A DNA stretch of 64,000 bases, from positions 76,134,682 to 76,198,681 of the forward strand of contig NC_086386.1 of NCBI RefSeq assembly GCF_036588685.1, in the 5' to 3' direction. This DNA comes from Mytilus trossulus. Lineage: Eukaryota > Mollusca > Bivalvia > Mytilida > Mytilidae. Position 1 is the stretch's first letter, and every line of letters starts with the position of its first letter. The translations under genes and the position numbers were made by a program. Below are positions 1 to 9,700 of the stretch, piece by piece. Below the pieces are notes generated by a model that was given only the letters and a program-made list of their open reading frames with translations, had not been told where the DNA came from and did not search any database.

Positions 1-175
1 GTTTAATCCACCATTTTCTACATTTGAAAATGCCTGTACCAAGTCAGGAATATGACAGTTCTTGTCTATTCGTTTTTGATGCGTTTTGTTATTTGATTTT
101 GCTATGTGATTATGGACTTTCCGTTTTGATTTTCCTCTGAGTTCAGTATTTTGTGATTTTACTTTTTACATATAA
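1..175 (+). repeat. Repeat family C
   Basis: gtttaatccaccattttcta, gaaaatgcctgtaccaagtc and gactttccgttttgattttc. Related copies at 28488, 35040 (inverted), 42075 (inverted) and 47215. Confidence 0.82.
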
Positions 176-676
176 CAAACCGAGAGATAATGTATACACA
201 GTGACGACCATATGTGTTTTACGAGATAGGAGTCATTTCTATAAATGCATTGGAATGTTTATGTAAAAATTTTGTATTCGAAATAAATAAAAGAAGTTGG
301 TAAGACAATCTAAAACCCCGTTAGGTACCAGATAACTTGAAACTTTAAAATTCATAAAATAAGGGGCAGGAAAATTGATTTTCTCGGTAAAGCATGGATT
401 AATCAGTTAATAAATCATCATCAATAAACTTAAATGACTAGACAAATTTCTCATTGTTAATCATAAGATAAAATTGATTTTTTTGTCTCTAGCTACAATG
501 AGTTCGACGTTTCCTTTGAAGTTGATGTAATATATTATTGATATTGAAACCATGTTTTAATTACAAAGGATGTAATTTTATTTGGCTTAACATATTCAAA
601 AGAATTGTTAGCACATTTGAAATGCAATAATAGTATATATATCTAAGAATTCTTAGTGAATACATTATTTGTGTAG
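176..676. other. Upstream sequence or intron, nothing recognised
   Basis: AT-rich sequence before the first detected coiled-coil exon. No start codon exon or signal peptide was found here. Confidence 0.4.
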
Positions 677-778
677 ATTAACCAACCAAGAAGAGCTGAA
701 TGAGAAGGAAAGAGAAAGACAGAAGTTAACTGGGGAAAATTATGCTCTCAAACAGCGCATAAGCGATCTGGAAACTAG
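677..778 (+). CDS. Exon a (102 nt), coiled coil
   Basis: It follows gtgtag and is followed by gtatat. Phase 2 on both sides, 34 codons, encoding a heptad-like stretch starting LTNQEELNEKERERQKL. It is a close duplicate of the next exon, with about 10 mismatches over 102 nt by eye. Confidence 0.82.
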
Positions 779-3700
779 GTATATATTTACTTCAAACAAG
801 TTATATTGTGAAATAATAAATTAAAACTTATCCGAAGGAAAATCACATTTTGACAATAAGAAAATTATCAACATTTTCAATACATTTCTCTTAAAGTTTT
901 GAAAAGCCCACTAAATATATTTATAGTAGAAATGATAGTATTTAAATCTATGTGTACTTAGTTAATATATTATTTGTGTAGACTCAACAACCAAGAAGAG
1001 CTGAATGAGAAGGAAAGAGAAAGACAGAAGTTAACTGAGGAAAATGATGCTCTCAAACTGCGCATAAGAGAATTGGAAAATAGGTATGTATTTACTCTTA
1101 TATATCATCACGAACACGTATTGGAAGGAAAACATATTTCATCATGAAGAAAATAAGATATAATAAGTAGTTCTTTTAAGGCCTTTGAAACAAGACAAAA
1201 GTAGAACTGAAGGTAACCCAGTGCTATGGATCAGAAAACAGTTCATATTATATAATACTCTTCTGTTGAAATATATGATAAAGCGTATAATACATGGCAC
1301 AATCCGTATCACATGCCGTATCACCCTCGACCAATATCATACCTCGGGCCTACAGGCCCTTGGGCTGATATTGATGTCTCGGAATGATACGACATATGAT
1401 ACGGATTTTGCCATGTATTATTCTCTATTTATCACATATAAGCAAATTACTATATTTACTACTAAACATATGATAAATGTCATTATTTATGTTATACAAA
1501 TGATAAACACACATACACATAAACATGAATATACTATAGAAGTCGTACACAGGAGCTATATATTCTATCCGATTTGAAGTATTTGTTCACCTGCCTTGGC
1601 CTGATTTGTAAATTAATTTCGTGGGATACACATACTGTTAACGCACTATTTTTTTTAACTCGTTAAGGATTCAACAATTTCATTTGTTTCTTTATATTGC
1701 TTTGTATCTTCTAGCGGATTAATGAATTAATAAGAATTGGAGATAGGTTAACTATTGCTTGCTTTATCATCGACGATCTATTCGTCACACTCCTCTGTTT
1801 CTGTTTCCTTAAACATAACACTACGGAAAAGTGGCTTATCATTCCCTCCTGAAAAAACGTCAAATAGAACCACATGCTTTATAAAAGATAAGTTATATGT
1901 TAAAACTACTCTAATCAATAACGTAAGTAAGATCTTAAAATGTAAACAGTTTAATCGAAATTTTCTTATCAGGCTATCAAATAATACTGAGAGTTATTGA
2001 CAGAAAGTTCGAACACAAACTTAGACCTTTTTTATGATTTAAAGATTTTATTCAATGTTTACTTCAATTTACCTTTCCTACTTGACTGTTTAGAATGAAA
2101 TTAAAAACCTCGTTTAATTGTCGTAAAGTACAAAAGAAACAAAATGACGGTTCAACCTACCTTATACATGTAAACAAAATGTCTACGCAATACTTTCAAG
2201 GGAAGACGAAAATATACAACGTCGAATTTCTGTTTGAAAAAGATGTGTTGCATTCAAGTTTAAAGCACATAATAAATGAAAATTAACGTTATTTGTTGTA
2301 ATAAATGGTTCATTTCAAAAACAAAATGAGATAGTAATGTTGAGAGATTAACATAAATTATAAATATGCGTAGAAAAAGAAGCTTTAAATGCGAAATTCA
2401 CATATTGTCAATTGTCCCTTATTTGCTGCAGTATATTTACCACCGACCCATCGAAATAATCAGAAAAAAATATCTGGAATGAACGCGCGTGGCAAACAGG
2501 TAATTTGTTCTTAGTTGGGCTCGAAACTTGTTTTCTATGAACATATTGAAATTAAAAACAAATCAATAGAGATTTGTAAAAAAACAACGCCTATATGCAA
2601 GTAACACATTGAAATAGTTCTCTTGATCATGTTTTCTTTGAAAGATGTGACGATTCTCTAACGAACTTACCTTATTTTCAATGATATTGATAGAAATTGA
2701 TGACAACGTGAGGATGCAAATTTTTTTGGATCAGTTTCCTAAAAATAAACCAAAAAATATTGCTGATAAATCCGTATTCAGTTTACATATTTCTTTAATG
2801 GAGATGATTCTTACACGTGGTTAGCATGTTGTTCATACATTAAAAGAAAGAAAAAAAAACGACGACCTTTAAAATTAAACAGAGAAGACATCATGAAAAG
2901 CCATTTCGTTTTGCACAAGATTTGGTGGAAGAATCTGTTTCTCTAATGATTTTTAGACGGTATGCAGACAATCTAAATCCTTATTTTTGAACAGCCCACA
3001 AAAGATGTGTTTTTTCTATGCGACGTCATCAGGCATGGTCGCCTTTTTTCATGACGTCACAATGGGAATTTCAGAGGAAAGCAAGAACATTTTGACGTTA
3101 TAATCGAGTTTTGACCAATGAACAACTGAGATCAAACGAAACACACGTTGATTAAATAGAAATAATCAACAGGTCAGGAAAGGAATAAATCGAGTAAGAA
3201 TTAGAGAAAACGATTTATCTTACACTCTGCTGTCTCCAGAGTTGATTTCTAATGATTATTAAATTTAGATGGATCATTGTCAAAAGTATGGACGAAGTGT
3301 GGATATATTGTAACAAATCTATTGATAATAATGTACATTTTGTAATTTGAATAAAGGTTTAAGTAAAATATCAATCCAATATGAAATTTGCGTGAAATCG
3401 ACGAGTCTGGGTTTGACGGTCTTCTTTTTCCCCTTTAAATGCAAAAAAAACAACATGAAATAATTCTTTTACATGAATCATATCAGTATCGAAACACATC
3501 TACGTCATAGAACAACATTGAATACTTGACCCTAGACGATCATTAATAATTAATTATTGCGGATTAACTGAAAAACTACAAGCATTGTTTTACAGTTTGA
3601 GACTAAACAGTTCGACTTGTAAAATGGGGCAAACTAGTTACTTTGATTTTTCCTTTGTAATCGTAGTTTTTATGTGGTACTTATAAAATCATAATTGATA

Positions 3701-6700
3701 CTGATTTAAACTATTTTATAATAAAGAAAAAAACTTATAACTGACATCGAATAAGGTCCATTTGAAACATTATGTCGATTACTGCATTGTATTTCTAGTT
3801 TAACGAATCAAGAAGAGGCACTAGAGAAACAGAGAAGAATAGAAACATTAACCGAAGAATATAATGCTCTCCAACAACACTTAAGCGAATTGAACACTAT
3901 GTAAATATGTTAATAATTCCAACAGGCTTGATTACCCTATTATAAATCAACCCTTATCATAAATTGACGAATCTAAGCATTTCCGCATTTTTTGTCCTTA
4001 TTCGGAGATTATGTAGATTGAAACAACAAAGACAAGCAATATGCGGATACTTAACTTGTTTTATTATTTTATTATAAGAAACCAAGAGACGATTTTTACT
4101 TTTTTATTCATTTGCATTCCATCTTAGATAGATAATTAATGTACTTAAAAGGCTTACCAATCCAAATAAAAGAGCAAATATGTTCTATAAATTTTGTAAC
4201 TGAAACTGCCACAAATTTGTTCATGTAATTAGGAATAGAACATTCTGAATAAAAAAAAGATGGAATACTCTTTCGCAGTGTTCAAATCTTGTAATTGTTG
4301 GCTGTCAGAAGTCTAACATTATGTCTCTTATTAAATCAACATGATAAACATTCATAATTTTTAAACAAAGACAAAAAATTACATAAGAAGATCAAAACAA
4401 AAATCAATATAGTCATAAAGTGATGAAATTATATTCAGTAACAGAACGAAGGATAATGCACATGAATCAGAACTAAGAATACAAAAAGAAGACCTGGAAC
4501 AGAAAATACGAGGGCTTGAAGAACAAGTAGAGGAGTTCGAAAACAGGTACAAATATAATTTGTTTATTTTGCATAGATTTTTGCAATCAATGTTTTAAAA
4601 TATATCAATTAAAATACAAATCTCGTTATAACATAATTGAGGGGAAACACACATGGAATTAAGTGAACAATTCATTTGATAAAATGGAGCTTGATTGTTT
4701 TCTTCAGATTTATCAAATGCATCATTTGCATCTCATAACGAATTACATATAATGTTCCGATGGCTTAAGGATTCATACTTGAGTATTTCACATATTAGTA
4801 CAAAAACACACGAAGACGAGTGAACTATTCAAGTTATAAAGTCTATAAAGAAAAAAAAAGTATTATATTTTTTTCTGACTTGCTGAATGAATCTCATAAT
4901 GTATTCACCTTTTATGTTATAATGTCTATCAATAATGTGCATTTCCTACTTGCCAAAAAATAAAACCATGCTTACTGTTTTACAATCCCTTCTGAATCTA
5001 AAATTGAGGAAAAGAAACACTATTTAATAATTTCGTTCTGACAAACGTAATAAAGATTACCTTCATTTACGAAGAATAAGTTCAAATGTAGATACTATTG
5101 CGGTCGATTGTGTTTAGTGAGACTGACCTCAAATGAAAACAACACATTAAAGATGATCAACACTGTTTAATCGATATTATATCTTATATATTTTTTGTCA
5201 GGCTTTCAGGCACAACAGAAAAACACCAACAAGTAGTGCGTAGACTGACCCAAGAACTTGACAACACTCAGTAATTATTACTTTGCTTAACTGACCCAGT
5301 TTTATATTATAGATCTGTAATTGTGTAAACTTCCCACTCACATACACCATTTTAATATCCACAATATACAAAATACCCCATACGTCATTAAAATATACAT
5401 CATATATCGATCCGCTGTCATCTTATATTTGATTTTATTATATGATTAAAAAACCCACAATGTCAAGTGTTTATATATCGGTCGTCATCTGTGACAGTTA
5501 TTTTATAGAATTAACGATCAATCAATTTATGATCACGTCCCTCATATTTAAACTTATCATATAACTGGAAACCTTTGGTTCAATTGTTTTCCTTGGAACT
5601 AGGTCAAGTCTGTTCTTATACATGATTTCTGTGATATCAACTGAGAGATATCAGTGTGATATAGGCGAAGTATTTCATCATTTGTTTTGATGATCGTAAA
5701 AGAACAACGAACAAAAATCATTTCTACAAAAAAAATATTACATAGTCTTATTAAATGTCAATTTGCTTATTGTTTGATACTCAAAAGCAATCAGTTTTAG
5801 AAAACTGTGTTTAATTGTTTTAAAAATATATTAAAAAGTCAGTCCTACCATGTAAATGTAAACGCAGCATACTACATTATCTGTAGTTAGTTTAACCTTT
5901 TTCTAACAACCTTTCAAGTTACCAAACACGAACGCAATCATGATGTTGTACTTTATTTTTAAATATATCGTAGTGCATTTGTTTACCTGAGCTATTGTAT
6001 TTGTATTTATAGGGTATGTTACGCTGTAAATTTAACCTAGTATTTAGAGTATCTTACTATCTACTACAAGCCGTCCATATATATGCTTTCAAGTACGATT
6101 TCAATGTTTAGAAAAGATAACGCTAAGTGATTGTTCAGTCCTTAAATTTTTATTTTTCAGAGTTGTGTCTTGTAAGAAACGTGATTTTAAACTGGACTTG
6201 CAAAATCATCGGTATTTAGATAAATGTTATGGTAACACATTAAGTGACATGAACAAAAAATAATGTATTGGACCACGAGATGAGGATTCATTCAAACTCA
6301 TAAGTCAATGACAAACGTACAGAACATGGTAAAAATATAAGAAAAAGCAAACACCAGTCTACAAACGCAACACAGATGACTAAATATACATTTCAGAAAA
6401 AAACCAAAACTGTTGTTCCATTTTTTGTTATTTTTAAAGCAGTGACCTTCATCACTTTTGTTTTGTTAAGAATATGAACTTACGATACACGCAAAGTAGC
6501 ACACTAGTTATAGAGATCAGAAATGTATTGCGGCCGTAAATCAATTCAAATTTAAAAATTTAAAAAAAAAAAGAAAAAAAGTTTTGAAAATACCCCAAGA
6601 GTTTGACTAGCTTAATATTAATACAACACATTAGATAATAATCAGACGTAAATAGGCAACTTAAATAGTGACTAAAAACACAAATCGAGTCTTAATAAAC

Positions 6701-9700
6701 ATTCCCCATTTCCATTCTCAATTTTATGAGATATTTCATGTTGAGTGGTTGTGAAGATTGCTCAGCAAAATACATTTAACTTTCATGTTTAATCGATTTC
6801 TTTATCTTGGTTAAGTTATGTTGTATACATTCCTCGCAGATAAGATGGATAAATATATTAGATAATGCAGTTTTAAAAGGTTCTCTAAAAGTATCTTGCC
6901 CCAAATTAAAAAAAAATATATGATACAAAACAAATAAATAAATATATCGAAAAAACAAGCATTTCTTATTGAACAAAAAGTTAATCAAGTTAATTAAAGA
7001 TAACGATGATTTTAAGGTAAGATGTATCAAGGATTGGCAAATAAGGGGGGAAATAACTTGTTCCATAATAACTTATCTTTCTTAAAATATTTTGCCGTAG
7101 TAAGCTAAACTCTTTATTTACTACAACAAAATACACATGCGCTACTCATATTTATAGTTGCTCTGTATAACTATAAAAAATCAAAAAAGAATTTAACATT
7201 TTAAGCATAATCTATTCTAGCATTTCAATAGTTGAACAATCACTAGAGAGCAAAATAAAAGAGATTGTCGATAATGAGCAAAAAATGAAAAAAGTCGACA
7301 TTATGAAAGAAACGTTAGAAACGAAGACAGAAAATTATGAGAACACAATACTGACAGCCAACAAGAAGATAGAAACATATAAAAAAGAGATCGAAAAATA
7401 TCAGAAGTAAGTTATGACATACTATGTATTGACGCATATTCGAATTAATATTGACGAGGACAAATGCTTATTTCAACAACAAAACCTTTTACGTGTCTCA
7501 CCAAAAGTAATTGACTTCCATCGATACAACTTTCTTTGTTTTTTCTTTGATATTTAATTTCGATGTTTTACTGTTCAATATATACAAATGAAATTGTACT
7601 TTTGGGCATTTTAATCTATGCTTTGCCTGTACTCACTAAATCCACGTAATCATAAAAAAGAAAATGTGGTAAGAGACCAAAATGACACAGAAATTAACAA
7701 CTATAGGTCACCGTATGGCCTTCAACAACGAGCAAAGCCTATACCGCAAAAGTTGATTTCCCTCAAATACTAATAGTTTTTTAATTAGAAAAATAGAAAT
7801 TAAAAAATAGCATACTCTTGAGTAATTTGTAAATCATCCGGATCATAGGCTTTCGTTATTAGCAATCTGTGTATTTTTAAGTTATAGAAACATAAAAAAA
7901 AAGAAAAATAAGAAGATGTGGTATTGCCAACACAACTTTCCAGAAGAGACCAAAATGACACAGACATTTACAGCTATAGGTCACCGTACGGTCTCCAACA
8001 ATGAGCAAACCCATACCGGATAGTCAGCTATAAAAGGCCCCTAATAACAATGTAAAACAATTCAAACGAGAAAACTAACGGCCTAATCATGTAATTCATT
8101 AATCAAAAAAGAACCGAAAAACAAATATGTAACGCATAAACAAACGACAACTACTGAATTACATGCTCCCGATCTAGGACAGGCACCCACATAGAGAATG
8201 TGGCGGTGTAAAACATGTAAGCGAATCCAAACCTCCCATAAACTGGGACCATGGTGTAACTTTACAGTACAGTTGAAAAAGGCTTAAGTCGTCAGATGGA
8301 TAAAAATACAAATAGTTACAAATAGATGGACGTGGACGGCACTAAAGCATATTTACGCAAGTTAACAATCTATCAAGAAAAAAAAGATTGGTCCTATCAT
8401 TAAGATTTAAATTAAACGAAGGCAGTGAATAAATACAACCAATGTCATGATTTGCATATTTCGTTGTCTCTTGAACTGCACGACGATGAATAACAATTGA
8501 CTTGAGTAGACTGTTAAGCAGATTAAAGTTATTGCATACGTCCAAAGTTATTACGCTGGCTTAAACATTTCTTGGTAAACTATGAATGTATTGCACATTT
8601 GATTACATAAATTCATGAACAGATCTTATAATGAGCTGTGATTGTAAAATAGCTACACATATTGTATCTTAATTCCATTTCAAAATGTATATTTTGATTT
8701 CAGGCCCATTGAATGCAGCTATTTATGCACGTCTTGTTCCAGGTAAGCTATACACACTACAATCATATAAGCATCATAGCAATGTGATGTTTTGTTATTC
8801 TAACACCCGCAACTAAATCAAATAGAGCAAAGGGTACGATCTGGCTAAGTGGTGATTATGTAAATGAATGGTTGCCTTAAAAACTATCATGAATATCGAA
8901 ACAAGTGTTTATCTAATTCTAAACACTACTGTTCATTGATGACAAATACTACGTCGCAAAGTAGAAGTATCTAAAAATTGTTCTTGAGTTCGAAATGTAT
9001 AAAACGGCTTTGTATAATTTCTAAAAACAAACACTGAGCAAAAATGATATGTTACGGAAATAGATACGTTTTCGTATTTAAATTAAAATCATTGATGCGT
9101 TGTTACTATGTGCAACAAATTTTCATGAAAATATTTATTTTGCTTGATTTTTTCAGCTATATTGAAAAAAGAAGGTGAGTGTAATGAATATTTCTGTAAT
9201 AAAGCCAGCATACAGTTATTTGATTTAAATCCGCTGTTTAATCGTTTGCAAATCATATTTAGTTTTCTTTTTAGACAGATCACTGTCTAGTGTAATGCAT
9301 ATGTCAATATCTAGTATACTTTATATCGGAGACATACATATATATATATATATATATATATGTTTCATAAAACCTATTTTAAATTTTTCTGAATTGACAT
9401 GATGAAATAAAACTGTTTCGACTAGATGTATAAAAGGACATGTGGTATGATTGCCAATGAGACAACTCTCCAAAATGTAAGACCAAAATGACACAAAAAT
9501 TTAGAACTATAGGTCACCGTACGGCCTACAACAATCAACAAAGCCCATACCGCATAGGCAGTTATAAAATGCCCCGAAATTATTTTTTTAGTTTGCATCC
9601 AGCTGACGTTGAAGAAAGTACTTATTAAAGATATTGAGATAAAATAAAGTTGATAAATACATTTTTCATTGTCAATATGTAAGTTAATGAACAAAATGAT

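Noticed and set aside
486..527. Possible extra exon (after tctctag, before gtaata)
   Set aside because: The segment is 34 nt and breaks the phase-2 rule held by all other exons of the gene.
1185..1577. 130-codon open frame in the coiled-coil gene intron
   Set aside because: It runs through the foldback element and has no acceptor in the required phase.
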